Source: Parcubacteria group bacterium CG11_big_fil_rev_8_21_14_0_20_39_22
Lineage (GTDB): Bacteria; Patescibacteriota; Minisyncoccia; Phycocordibacterales; GCA-002787175
Reading direction: 5' to 3'
DNA: 15,636 nt
Assembly: GCA_002787175.1 (NCBI GenBank)
Contig: PCWC01000083.1
Location: 1 to 15,636 of the forward strand
Shown here piece by piece: positions 1 through 6,664 of this stretch. Under the pieces are notes generated by a model. The model did no database searches. It had not been told where the DNA came from and was given only the letters and a program-made list of their open reading frames with translations. Each line of letters begins with the position of its first letter. The first letter of the stretch is position 1. A program made the translations under genes and the position numbers.

Positions 1-19
1 CTTAATGTCTCGCGCCAAG

Positions 20-165
20 TATCTTCTTTTTTATTGAAGTTTCTGCATGCACCACTCTATCCGAAACCGTGGCCGCGGATACTCCGGATGCATGGATACT
101 GGTTTCGGTAGCGGGAAGCCTTAACCGCCCACATATTCACCTACTGCCATGAATATTATATCTGA
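20..165 (+). ncRNA. ssrS: probable 6S RNA (RNA polymerase regulator)
   Basis: This gene-free stretch resembles 6S RNA, which binds RNA polymerase holoenzyme by mimicking an open promoter. The segment at 115-139 (GAAGCCTTAA, then CACATATTCACC) closely matches the 3' half of E. coli 6S RNA as I remember it (GAAGCCTTAAAACTGC, then CACATTCACC). The 5' half has GCACCAC at 48-54, comparable to the ATACCAC of the central bubble. A stem of CCGAAACC (61-68) with GGTTTCGG (101-108), and GTGG (69-72) with CCAC near 127-131, would form the terminal arm. I could not find a convincing long closing stem, so both ends are approximate and the 5' end may lie outside the window. A T-rich run at 167-178 could end transcription. 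Confidence 0.5.
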
Positions 166-180
166 ATTTTATTTTTTATG

Positions 181-220
181 AAAAAATTTAGCCCTGCTCC
201 GACGGATCGGAACAGGGCTA
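181..220 (-). terminator. Rho-independent terminator of the 257-889 gene
   Basis: Read on the minus strand, a 14-bp stem (TAGCCCTGTTCCGA with TCGGAGCAGGGCTA, one G-T pair) closes a 4-nt loop at 189-220. It is followed by AAATTTTTTC. It lies 37 bp past the stop of the 257-889 gene. A small extra hairpin (GGGAC TGAA GTCCC, 236-249) sits between the stop and the terminator. Confidence 0.88.
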
Positions 221-256
221 AGGACTAAGTTCAAAGGGACTGAAGTCCCGAGGATC

Positions 257-889
257 TTAGTGTTGAGAACTGACTTGCGACACGGCGAACGCGAACCCGA
301 CGCCACGACCCCACCAGCCGTCAGGCCCGTCGCTGCACGCGTTGAGCCAGCGACCATCGCCGCGACGGCTCGCGTCCAGCAAGAACGGACCGCCGCCGGA
401 GTCGTTGATGGGTTCGTGCATCGCAACGATGTACCACATACACATGGCTTCGATCTCCTTGTCCGTAAACTTCTCACGGATGAGACAGGTCAGTTCGGCG
501 TTCGGCTTCGAGAGCTTGCGCTTGTCGGCCTCGGCGCGAATCTTCATGATCCGGTCGTTGTCCTCGAAGAGCATGCCCTTGAGAACGGCGACTTCGGTCG
601 TCACGCCGTTGGTCGGCTTGAAATCCGGCGAACGGAGCACCTGCTTGGCGTAGTCTCCGACGCGGAAACCGTTGCCTTCCAGACGCTTGATCCAGTCCTC
701 GCCGGTCGTACCATCACTGGTAACCGAGAAGTAGATGACGCCGTCTTCCTCACGCCACGAACGGATCGGTTCGGAAACCGAGAGTTCGTCGCGGAGAAAA
801 CGGAGCGCCATGTCATGGCCACCGAGCTTCTTGACGATGGCGTTGAGTTGGCCTGCTGTAAGGCCAGCGGATGCGAATTCTGTGCTCAT
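257..889 (-). CDS. conserved CPR-type hypothetical protein, 210 aa
   Basis: The function is unknown. The N-terminus (LTAGQLNAIVKKLGG, near residues 9-23) followed by a FLRDELSVS-type segment resembles a protein family I have seen repeatedly in Parcubacteria-type genomes, from memory. No signal peptide, membrane segment or known catalytic motif is visible. The C-terminus is rich in Gly, Trp and Asp (GPDGWWGRGVGFAFAVS), suggesting a compact aromatic-rich fold. The ATG at 889 is supported by a strong ribosome-binding site, AAGGAG, 8 nt upstream. The gene has its own promoter (1042-1070), a long structured leader and a terminator (181-220), so it is an independent transcription unit. Its base composition is clearly more GC-rich than the neighbouring defence genes, which favours it being outside the mobile element. 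Confidence 0.85.
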   Translation of the reverse strand: MSTEFASAGLTAGQLNAIVKKLGGHDMALRFLRDELSVSEPIRSWREEDGVIYFSVTSDGTTGEDWIKRLEGNGFRVGDYAKQVLRSPDFKPTNGVTTEVAVLKGMLFEDNDRIMKIRAEADKRKLSKPNAELTCLIREKFTDKEIEAMCMWYIVAMHEPINDSGGGPFLLDASRRGDGRWLNACSDGPDGWWGRGVGFAFAVSQVSSQH

Positions 890-1036
890 GATTGTATCTC
901 CTTGGGCTAATTTGCCCGTTTCGTTTTCCTCTAATCCGAGGAGGAACCATGGCCTGTGTGGTCATAGCGAGGAATGGCCTATTATTTAAGCCACTTTTCG
1001 CTATGACCAATCGCAAGTCTTATCAAAGAACTATGT
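890..1036 (-). promoter_or_regulatory. structured 5' leader with potential anti-Shine-Dalgarno
   Basis: Between the predicted start of transcription near 1035 and the ATG at 889 lies a leader of about 145 nt. It contains an 11-bp inverted repeat (GGTCATAGCGA with TCGCTATGACC, arms 960-970 and 998-1008) with a TGGC/GCCA inner stem. It also has a CCTCCTC tract (939-945 on the plus strand reads GAGGAGG) that could pair either with a nearby GAGG or with the AAGGAG ribosome-binding site, and a GGGC/GCCC hairpin just before that site (904-917). The large hairpin could alternatively be a REP-like palindromic repeat. No ligand-binding class is recognised. Confidence 0.45.
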
Positions 1037-1041
1037 CTACT

Positions 1042-1070
1042 ATCATACACCTAAACGCAATATTTGTCAA
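1042..1070 (-). promoter_or_regulatory. sigma70-type promoter of the 257-889 gene
   Basis: On the minus strand, TTGACA (1065-1070) and TATGAT (1042-1047) are separated by exactly 17 nt. Transcription would begin near 1035 and run leftwards into the long leader. Confidence 0.75.
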
Positions 1071-1131
1071 TAGTCCCCCGAAGAAATAGGGTTGCCAAAT
1101 AAGGGCCCAGTTAAGCGAAATTGCTTACTGA

Positions 1132-2787
1132 TTAAGGAGTCATTTTTGTTGACCTATCCAGACGATAAAAGAGATGGGACAAAAGACTTAATGCGTCGAG
1201 GCAATCTTTTTCAGTGAATAAACCGGAATCTTTTAAGTCCGACACCACTTCGTGTGCGACCACGTTCCTCCCTCCTACCACTATTCCGTGAGAAAATTCT
1301 CGATGAGCATTTTTGATGTTTTTTATCGTATCTGGATCAAAGTCCGTCCCATCGGTTCTTTTGAAATTCTCGGTAACGGACAGGACTGGCGTTGCGAGCT
1401 GGAAAACATTTTCCATCATTGGAGCGGCGTCCGCGATTGTTGATCCTGATTTGCTTTTCACTGCATTTATATACACCTTGGCGGTTTCCAAAAAAGCAGT
1501 GTAGTAATTTTCATCCTCGTAGTATTGCTTAGAGGCTTTCTGAACCTCGGGATGCATGTATCGCCAATGGTAGAAAGCGTATTCCGGAATCAGTCCATGA
1601 ATTTTCTTGACGGCACTACCCATGGCTTCAACCGGAAGCTCCGAATCTCTTTCCAAAGTTTGAATAAGCGGTTTTACCTGATCTCTGATTTCAGTCGGCA
1701 ACTTGCTAAACCATTCTGGAATATTGACGCCCGTGGTTTCAGATAGTTTGTCTTCACGTTTGGCCGCTCTTTTATTGCGCCAATCTTTTTCAAGCCATCG
1801 AATCATGCTTTGCAAATATGCTCTTAGCTCGGCCATTTCCGGATGATCCCAAATTAAGGATTGGCGATTCGTCTCAATTACGTCTTCCGCAATATCGTCG
1901 ATAAAATCAACCTCAAGCCATCCGGTTAAATATGAAAAGAAGTGGCTCGACTCACTATCTGAGAAATACTCGGCTTGATTTACCAATTTATTTCTGGAGA
2001 AAAGAACGACGCCTCGCATATTTGTTTTTGGTGAGATCGGCTTTTCCGTTGCGATAAGGTGTCCGGCAACTTGGGCTTTTCGTGGATATTCACTTTCCAT
2101 GCCAATGTCCGAAGGCACATCCCATTCAATCTCTTTGTCGAGGTCGGCATACTTACGTTCATTGGTCACTTCAATAGGAGCACCCGAATTGTGTTGCAAA
2201 GTGATTTTGAAACTGGCGTCGATAATAAATATTTTTGATAGACTTGTGGCTATGTCTTCAGGCAAAAAGTCCGAATCTCTCTGAAGCTTTCTCAGCGTGA
2301 TTGTTGTCCCATGATCCGTAGCATCGCAAGGTTCGTCTTTCTTAACGATTACGGGAGTATATTCCTTGTCGGCTCCTTTGATGTCTTCCCATCGCATTAT
2401 GAAAACATTCAACTTGCCGTCTTTTTTTGTGGCTATTTCGATCTCATGCGATATTCCAAAAAACGAGAGTTTTCCCAAGCCCTTTTTACCTATGGCTTTT
2501 CGTCCTTTTGATGAAGCTTGGTCGCCATCATCGTCTCGACGATTTCTGCCGATTCTTAAAAATTTATTGTTTATATCGTTGAAGCTCATTCCGACCCCAT
2601 CATCTACTATTGTTATCTCTTTGTCGGCGGTGTCGTCTTTAAGATTCAACTTAATATTCTCCGCATCGGCGTCGTAAGAATTCGCAATAAGCTCCGCCAA
2701 AACCGGAGGCAGGGTCGAATACATCCGAACACCGAGGTGCTCTATCGTATTCGGATCAAACGTCATTTTTAATTCTTGTCGTGGCAT
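1132..2787 (-). CDS. GHKL (MORC/MutL-like) ATPase with C-terminal Ymh/HEPN-like domain
   Basis: 551 aa, last gene of the defence operon, starting 11 nt after the cytosine methyltransferase stop. The N-terminal half is a Bergerat-fold ATPase: the N box ELIANSYDADA with Asn36, the G1 box DDGVGM at 62-67, the G2 region GRKAIGKKGLGKLSFFG at about 95-111, and DHGTTITL near 157. Such ATPases next to DNA methyltransferases belong to the MutL/MORC-like group known from restriction-modification loci, where they probably undergo ATP-driven clamping on DNA. The C-terminus (about 480-545) resembles the Ymh family (PF09509) and contains RNVVAH at 507-512. This fits the Rx4-6H pattern of HEPN ribonucleases with Asn after Arg. 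Whether it is catalytic is inference. The ATG at 2766 (residue 8) is an alternative start; neither start has a clear ribosome-binding site. No nuclease of the PD-(D/E)xK or HNH type is seen in it. Confidence 0.85.
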   Translation of the reverse strand: MPRQELKMTFDPNTIEHLGVRMYSTLPPVLAELIANSYDADAENIKLNLKDDTADKEITIVDDGVGMSFNDINNKFLRIGRNRRDDDGDQASSKGRKAIGKKGLGKLSFFGISHEIEIATKKDGKLNVFIMRWEDIKGADKEYTPVIVKKDEPCDATDHGTTITLRKLQRDSDFLPEDIATSLSKIFIIDASFKITLQHNSGAPIEVTNERKYADLDKEIEWDVPSDIGMESEYPRKAQVAGHLIATEKPISPKTNMRGVVLFSRNKLVNQAEYFSDSESSHFFSYLTGWLEVDFIDDIAEDVIETNRQSLIWDHPEMAELRAYLQSMIRWLEKDWRNKRAAKREDKLSETTGVNIPEWFSKLPTEIRDQVKPLIQTLERDSELPVEAMGSAVKKIHGLIPEYAFYHWRYMHPEVQKASKQYYEDENYYTAFLETAKVYINAVKSKSGSTIADAAPMMENVFQLATPVLSVTENFKRTDGTDFDPDTIKNIKNAHREFSHGIVVGGRNVVAHEVVSDLKDSGLFTEKDCLDALSLLSHLFYRLDRSTKMTP

Positions 2788-2798
2788 GAGGGCGGTAT

Positions 2799-3848
2799 TT
2801 ACTGAACAGACTCGACAATCTGCTTGCCGATTATTTCAGCGAATTTGGGCGGTACGGCATTGCCTATCATTTTGGCGATAGAAGCCATGCTTGTTCCGAT
2901 AAATTGGTAATTCTTAGGGAACGTTTGCAGTGTCGCTCCCTCTCTCAAAGAAATGGCTCTGTCTTCCTCTGGATGAGCGAAGCGGCCGTTGCTGATGCTG
3001 AAAAATTTAGTCGTGATCGTCGGAGACGGCCGGTCCCACCACATACGCCCATAGGTGTCATAAAACTTTTTCTCTCCGGAAGCGTAGCAATCCAACTGGT
3101 ATCCTTTTTTGTTTTGCCATTTTGACCGATCACCACCGTTTTTGTCCGTCATTCGCAATCGCTCGATATTCTTATCGCTCAGATTCGCGGCGGTGTGAAG
3201 AAACGGAGCGTTGCCTGTCGTACCGGCTTTTATTTTGTAGAAACCATTTTTTGTTCCGAGGACATCTCTAACCGTCTTTTGTTTATTTGTCGGCTTAGGT
3301 AGAGAGATTGTCGAAACCCTCGAAGCTAGAAGTGTAAAGCGTCGCCTTTTCTGTGGAATGCCGTACAAAGACATGTCTGTAATATCGTGCGCCACGTTAT
3401 AACCCAATGACTCAAGTACAGCGATAAAATTCCCCATAGGACTGTCTTTCTTGGAAGAAATGCCGGGAACATTTTCAACTAACACAATCCCAGGCAAAAA
3501 ATATTCAACAAATCTCTGGAAATCGAGAATCAAATTTTTAGTCTTTTTGGACTTTTCCTTGCTCGTGCGAATGATGCTCCAGAATTGACATGGGGCGCAA
3601 CCAGCGAAAATCATGTTGTCGTCCTTTCTTGTGATTTTCAAATCTCGCTCGAGATCGGTCGGTGCATATTTGGTTATATCTCTTTCCAAAAAAACCGCTC
3701 CTTTATTGTTTTTTTCAAAAGTGGCCTTGCACGATCCGTCGTTATCGACGCCGCCAAGAACTTTGATGCCAGATGTCATGAGGCCATTGGTAAGACCCCC
3801 GGCTCCGGAAAAGAAATCTACCGCTTTTAATTGATTTCGTTTTGTCAT
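2799..3848 (-). CDS. DNA (cytosine-5-)-methyltransferase
   Basis: 349 aa, a full-length C5-methyltransferase that transfers a methyl group from S-adenosylmethionine to cytosine in a specific DNA site. Visible motifs in order are I (DFFSGAGGLTNG, 11-22), IV with catalytic Cys87 (GCAPCQFWS), VI (ENVPG, 125-129), VIII (QKRRR, 166-170), IX (RPSPTITTKF near 273-282, then LREGATLQTFP) and X (IGNAVPP, 328-334). The target-recognition region between VIII and IX is short (about 90 residues), so the recognition site is probably simple; I cannot predict it. It starts 16 nt after the stop of the upstream methyltransferase gene and is followed 11 nt later by the GHKL ATPase gene, arguing for co-transcription. 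No clear Shine-Dalgarno precedes the ATG. Confidence 0.96.
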   Translation of the reverse strand: MTKRNQLKAVDFFSGAGGLTNGLMTSGIKVLGGVDNDGSCKATFEKNNKGAVFLERDITKYAPTDLERDLKITRKDDNMIFAGCAPCQFWSIIRTSKEKSKKTKNLILDFQRFVEYFLPGIVLVENVPGISSKKDSPMGNFIAVLESLGYNVAHDITDMSLYGIPQKRRRFTLLASRVSTISLPKPTNKQKTVRDVLGTKNGFYKIKAGTTGNAPFLHTAANLSDKNIERLRMTDKNGGDRSKWQNKKGYQLDCYASGEKKFYDTYGRMWWDRPSPTITTKFFSISNGRFAHPEEDRAISLREGATLQTFPKNYQFIGTSMASIAKMIGNAVPPKFAEIIGKQIVESVQ

Positions 3849-3864
3849 AAAGATAATACTTGAC

Positions 3865-4866
3865 TCATTTTAGCATTTTTACAAAGACAAAAAGGTGCTC
3901 ATGCATTATAAGCAGAAAGTTTGACTCCTTCGACTTGGTTACCCAGAAGCCAGTAGCCTTGCAATTAAATTGTCTTTTTATGATATCCTCCTTCAACAAT
4001 AATCCTGCTTTTAAAAACCGGTCCATAACCCTATAAGCAAGCGGTTGGTACATCTTGTTTCGTCGAGTATCTCCCATTAAGATGGCGCAAAACTTGCCCG
4101 GCTTTAACACTCTAAAAAATTCTTTAGCCACCTTTTCCATCTCATCACAAAATGCCTCAATATCGTGGATGTTAGAAAGATCGTCAACAAGTTTACCCTC
4201 ACTGTATTTGATTATGTCTACGTAAGGGGGATGAGTGAGAACGAGATCGATACTATTGTCCTCTAGCTTAGAGAGATTACGAGAGTCCCATTTAAAACCT
4301 CTCTGCCAAGACTTATTTTCAACCTTAAAGCCTAAGGATTTCTTTGTACGATCAAGGGCTTCCTGATTAACATCAGAATAGATAATATTTCTATTCAAAA
4401 TCTTTGCCTCGATTGCTGTAGTACCACCACCGATCATCGAATCAAGCAAAACCTCACCCTCTTTTGAATACCGAAGAATAAGATTACGGGCTACTTCTGG
4501 AGACCAGTTACCTCGCCAATCTGATACGTGGGTCGCCCAGTTACCGCGACGAGGAAAAGCCCATGCTTCTATTTTTTCTGGATAAAAATCTACTTTTATA
4601 TTCTCGATTTTTAATTTCGCCTTTTTGTCATTCAAGGCGTTGAACAAATCGTCCTCGCGAGCATTTCCAGTATATTCTATTTTTATATCCAAGTCAGAAT
4701 TCTTTTTTGAAAATCCTGAAATCCTACTTCCGAATGGCCTAATGTTTTGTATAAAAAAATCTAAATCTTCAAAATGGAAATTTTCTCTTAAAAAATCAAT
4801 GTGTGATAGGGCAATATTTTGTATTTCTTTCAGCTTGTAATCTTCTAGTCCCTGAACTGTGTCCAT
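3865..4866 (-). CDS. nucleotidyltransferase-amino-methyltransferase fusion (DNA N6-A or N4-C MTase)
   Basis: 333 aa from the ATG at 4866; a longer frame using TTG at 4908 would overlap dpnI by 38 nt and is less likely. Residues 1-100 show the signature of a DNA-polymerase-beta-type nucleotidyltransferase: FGSR (45-48), SDLD with Asp58 and Asp60, and a third Asp93 in VDF, giving the full GSx(9)DxD...D triad. Residues 104-333 form an amino-methyltransferase: FPRRGNWATH lead-in, motif I LLDSMIGGGTT (140-150), and catalytic THPPYVDIIKYS (211-222). The order I then IV puts it outside the beta class. HPPY methyltransferases of this kind modify exocyclic amines. The start lies 4 nt after the dpnI stop, so translation is probably coupled. 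The N-terminal domain is not a usual part of such enzymes; its role could be nucleotide transfer to a protein or RNA, or it may be a non-catalytic relic. Confidence 0.9.
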   Translation of the reverse strand: MDTVQGLEDYKLKEIQNIALSHIDFLRENFHFEDLDFFIQNIRPFGSRISGFSKKNSDLDIKIEYTGNAREDDLFNALNDKKAKLKIENIKVDFYPEKIEAWAFPRRGNWATHVSDWRGNWSPEVARNLILRYSKEGEVLLDSMIGGGTTAIEAKILNRNIIYSDVNQEALDRTKKSLGFKVENKSWQRGFKWDSRNLSKLEDNSIDLVLTHPPYVDIIKYSEGKLVDDLSNIHDIEAFCDEMEKVAKEFFRVLKPGKFCAILMGDTRRNKMYQPLAYRVMDRFLKAGLLLKEDIIKRQFNCKATGFWVTKSKESNFLLIMHEHLFVFVKMLK

Positions 4867-4870
4867 AAAA

Positions 4871-5638
4871 TTATTTAAGTCGGTATTTTCCCGCCTCGAC
4901 GAATTCAAGATAACCCTTATCTCTCAAAAACTGTAACTGCTGTCTAATTTTTGGTTTTATATTTTTATTTTCAGGGTGAATTACGGACAAGTCTTGCTCA
5001 AAAGTATACATATCCTGCAAGGTAAACTCTTTTTGATTGAGTGTGTCGATACAATTCATAATATCCAAAATCCAACCTTTAGCGTCTGCTTTTTTGACTT
5101 GTTTTAGAAAAACTGTTTTCTGCCATTTTTCCAATACATCTTTCTTATCTAATTCTTTTCCATTCTCGATATAAAAAATTTGCCCTGCTTTTGGTATTTT
5201 TGAGAATAGTATATTTGAACCGACCCAACCAGCTCGTCTGGCACTTTCTGCAAGCGGTTTTCTTTCTTCAATAATTTCAGAAACAAAAAAGTGTTTTGGA
5301 ATAACAAAAAAATCATTCACATTCCACATTTCAACCATATAGCCCATAAAAAAGAAATTTGGTTTTTGTGGCGAGTCTATTCTTTTCATCATTTGCGAAT
5401 AAGCACCCGCAGAAACTTTTTTACCAATCTTGCCTTTTTTGGACTTTAGCTCAAAATCTTCTGAACATTTTTTGCAATAAAAATCCGCAACAGGCTTGTT
5501 GTTGTCGTAATCGTAAATACTATCGCCACAGCTAGGGCAATAAACTTCATGAAGCACCCAAGCCTCACTCAACACGCGAGCTTTTTGAGAATAACTTGTG
5601 TAATTATCAGCTAATTTTGTATCGAAACTTAAGTTCAT
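4871..5638 (-). CDS. dpnC: DpnI-type methyl-directed restriction endonuclease
   Basis: 255 aa, almost exactly the length of Streptococcus pneumoniae DpnI, and alike along the whole length. DpnI cuts GATC only when the adenine is N6-methylated. Present are the zinc site (C34, C37, C55, C58), the PD-(D/E)xK active site (Asp52, then Glu63 and Lys65 in FELKSKKGK), and RKPLAESARRAGWVG with Trp138, the position that senses methyl groups in DpnI. The C-terminal winged-helix part (about 185-255) has EFTLQDMYTFEQDL and IRQQLQFLRDKGYLEF. All key residues are intact, so it should be active. It starts 3 nt after the truncated Dam frame and ends 4 nt before the next ATG. An active copy requires that the cell's own GATC sites stay unmethylated. 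Confidence 0.96.
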   Translation of the reverse strand: MNLSFDTKLADNYTSYSQKARVLSEAWVLHEVYCPSCGDSIYDYDNNKPVADFYCKKCSEDFELKSKKGKIGKKVSAGAYSQMMKRIDSPQKPNFFFMGYMVEMWNVNDFFVIPKHFFVSEIIEERKPLAESARRAGWVGSNILFSKIPKAGQIFYIENGKELDKKDVLEKWQKTVFLKQVKKADAKGWILDIMNCIDTLNQKEFTLQDMYTFEQDLSVIHPENKNIKPKIRQQLQFLRDKGYLEFVEAGKYRLK

Positions 5639-5641
5639 AAA

Positions 5642-6379
5642 TTAAGCAAATGTGTAAGAAGTAAATGATGCCGTTTTACTTACTGGGTAATATGGGGGAT
5701 CAAAATAAACAAAGTCTCCCTTTTTTGCGGTCTTTAACACTTCCTTATAGTCCTGATGTTTAACCTCAATATTCTGAAGTGACTTCGACACCTTTCTCAA
5801 ATTACTCTCATCACAAATCAATGGGTTAGCATATTTGCCATAGGGTACGTTGAAACCACCTTTGCTATTTACTCTATACAAACCATTGAAGCATGTGCGG
5901 TTTAAGAAGATAAAGCGAGATGCAACAGCAAGGTCATTGAGAGCTTTAGAATCCTTTGCTCGTATATTCAAAAAATACTCCTTATCGATTTTATGCTTCT
6001 TCAAGGAAGCAATCAGCCCCTCGACATCATTCCTTATGACGTTATAAGTGGTAACGAGTTCTTTATTTAAATCGGAGAGAAAACCTTTCTCTGGGAGTAG
6101 ATCAAAGAATACTGCGCCACCTCCAACAAAAGGTTCAAAATATCTTCCAATCCTAATATCAAATTTCTCCGGTGGATAGAGATTCAATCTTCGAAACTGT
6201 GCGAGTAGTTGTCGCTTACCACCTACCCATTTAACAAATGGCTTCGGTTTTTCAGCAATAATTCGCGCGGCATCCTCTAGGAGATTCGTTTTGTCGGCCA
6301 GTAAAAATACTTTGTGAGCAAAGATAGCATTAATATCAAAAGTCTTTTGAATGTCTTGAATTGCTTGTTTTGTGGTCAT
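5642..6379 (-). CDS. C-terminally truncated Dam (DpnM-like) adenine methyltransferase
   Basis: 245 aa. Dam-family enzymes methylate adenine in GATC. Motif X (KPFVKWVGGKRQLL, 46-59), motif I (FEPFVGGGAVFF, 81-92), a target-recognition region (about 130-185, with FLNRTCFNGLYRVNSKGGFN), and motif IV DPPY (227-230) are all present. The frame stops at SFTSYTFA, where normal family members continue for roughly 60-80 more residues carrying motifs V-VIII and the end of the Rossmann fold. The missing part does not reappear downstream: dpnI begins 3 nt after the stop. An N-terminal extension of about 45 residues precedes motif X. The protein is therefore probably inactive, as the neighbouring methyl-directed nuclease demands. 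A remaining DNA-binding or regulatory role cannot be excluded. A strict annotator might call it a pseudogene. Confidence 0.85.
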   Translation of the reverse strand: MTTKQAIQDIQKTFDINAIFAHKVFLLADKTNLLEDAARIIAEKPKPFVKWVGGKRQLLAQFRRLNLYPPEKFDIRIGRYFEPFVGGGAVFFDLLPEKGFLSDLNKELVTTYNVIRNDVEGLIASLKKHKIDKEYFLNIRAKDSKALNDLAVASRFIFLNRTCFNGLYRVNSKGGFNVPYGKYANPLICDESNLRKVSKSLQNIEVKHQDYKEVLKTAKKGDFVYFDPPYYPVSKTASFTSYTFA

Positions 6380-6387
6380 AATATTTT

Positions 6388-6582
6388 TTACTTTTTCTTC
6401 GACCTAACGTTGCTTGTTTCCTCTAAAAAGGCGTTTAGATTTGATTCCTTAATACGCCAGACACCGATCTTGGAAGCTTTGAGCTTGCCGGATTCAATAT
6501 AACGGGTAACAGAGCGGCCACTGACCCTAAGAATTTTAGCGGCTTCCTCAATACTGAAAAGTTTTTCGATGTTTGAATTCAT
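6388..6582 (-). CDS. excisionase-like helix-turn-helix DNA-binding protein, likely operon controller
   Basis: 64 aa from the ATG at 6582; a frame extended to a TTG at 6642 would run through the promoter and is rejected. The sequence FSIEEAAKILRVSGRSVTRYIESGKLKASKIGVWRIKESNL is a MerR/excisionase-type (HTH_17) winged helix: helix-turn-helix at about 10-30, wing at 33-44. It has a basic tail (NVRSKKK). It is the first gene of the defence operon, 8 nt before the Dam frame. It plausibly binds the shared divergent promoter region and sets the timing of nuclease versus methylase expression, by analogy with controller proteins of restriction systems. It could also act as a recombination directionality factor for the serine recombinase. 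Confidence in the fold is high, in the role low. Confidence 0.88.
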   Translation of the reverse strand: MNSNIEKLFSIEEAAKILRVSGRSVTRYIESGKLKASKIGVWRIKESNLNAFLEETSNVRSKKK

Positions 6583-6613
6583 AAAAGCTGTGCCTATAAA
6601 ATTACTTACTCCT

Positions 6614-6642
6614 ATTTTACCGCTTCGTATTTTCGTTGTCAA
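6614..6642 (-). promoter_or_regulatory. promoter of the defence operon
   Basis: On the minus strand, TTGACA (6637-6642) and TAAAAT (6614-6619) are separated by 17 nt, a near-consensus housekeeping promoter. It lies about 30 bp upstream of the helix-turn-helix gene start. Its -35 box overlaps the -35 box of the opposite promoter. Confidence 0.75.
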
Positions 6643-6664
6643 AGATGGCCATTTTTGTCATAAT
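6636..6664 (+). promoter_or_regulatory. divergent promoter of the 6689-7264 gene
   Basis: TTGTCA (6636-6641) and CATAAT (6659-6664) are 17 nt apart. Transcription would start near 6671, giving a short leader that carries AAGG at 6679-6682. The -10 box lies inside the palindrome GTCAT-A-ATGAC, and the spacer holds ATGGCCAT (6645-6652). Confidence 0.7.

Noticed and set aside
260..910. Long plus-strand open frame of 216 codons opposite the 210-aa gene
   Set aside because: It mirrors a GC-rich gene in antisense, has no ribosome-binding site or recognisable protein character, and the minus-strand gene has promoter, ribosome-binding site and terminator.
949..1089. Possible 46-aa plus-strand peptide starting with an AGGAGG-ATG arrangement
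   Set aside because: The apparent ribosome-binding site is the reverse complement of the CCTCCTC tract in the leader of the opposite gene, and the frame runs through a hairpin and a strong opposite promoter. It remains possible but unsupported.
1080..1131. Search for the left attachment site of the element (GGGTTGCC at about 1089 against GGGGTGCC of tRNA-His)
   Set aside because: The match is too short and imperfect to count. No copy of the tRNA-His 3' end was found to the left, so the element's left boundary is left open.
4867..4908. Upstream TTG start for the nucleotidyltransferase-methyltransferase gene
   Set aside because: It would overlap dpnI by 38 nt, uses a rare start codon and adds 14 residues with no domain meaning; the ATG at 4866 follows the dpnI stop closely.
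6583..6642. Extended start (TTG at 6642) for the HTH gene, and extended starts at 6569 for the opposite gene
   Set aside because: Both extensions would be translated across the promoter boxes; internal ATG codons fit the domains and the ribosome-binding sites better.
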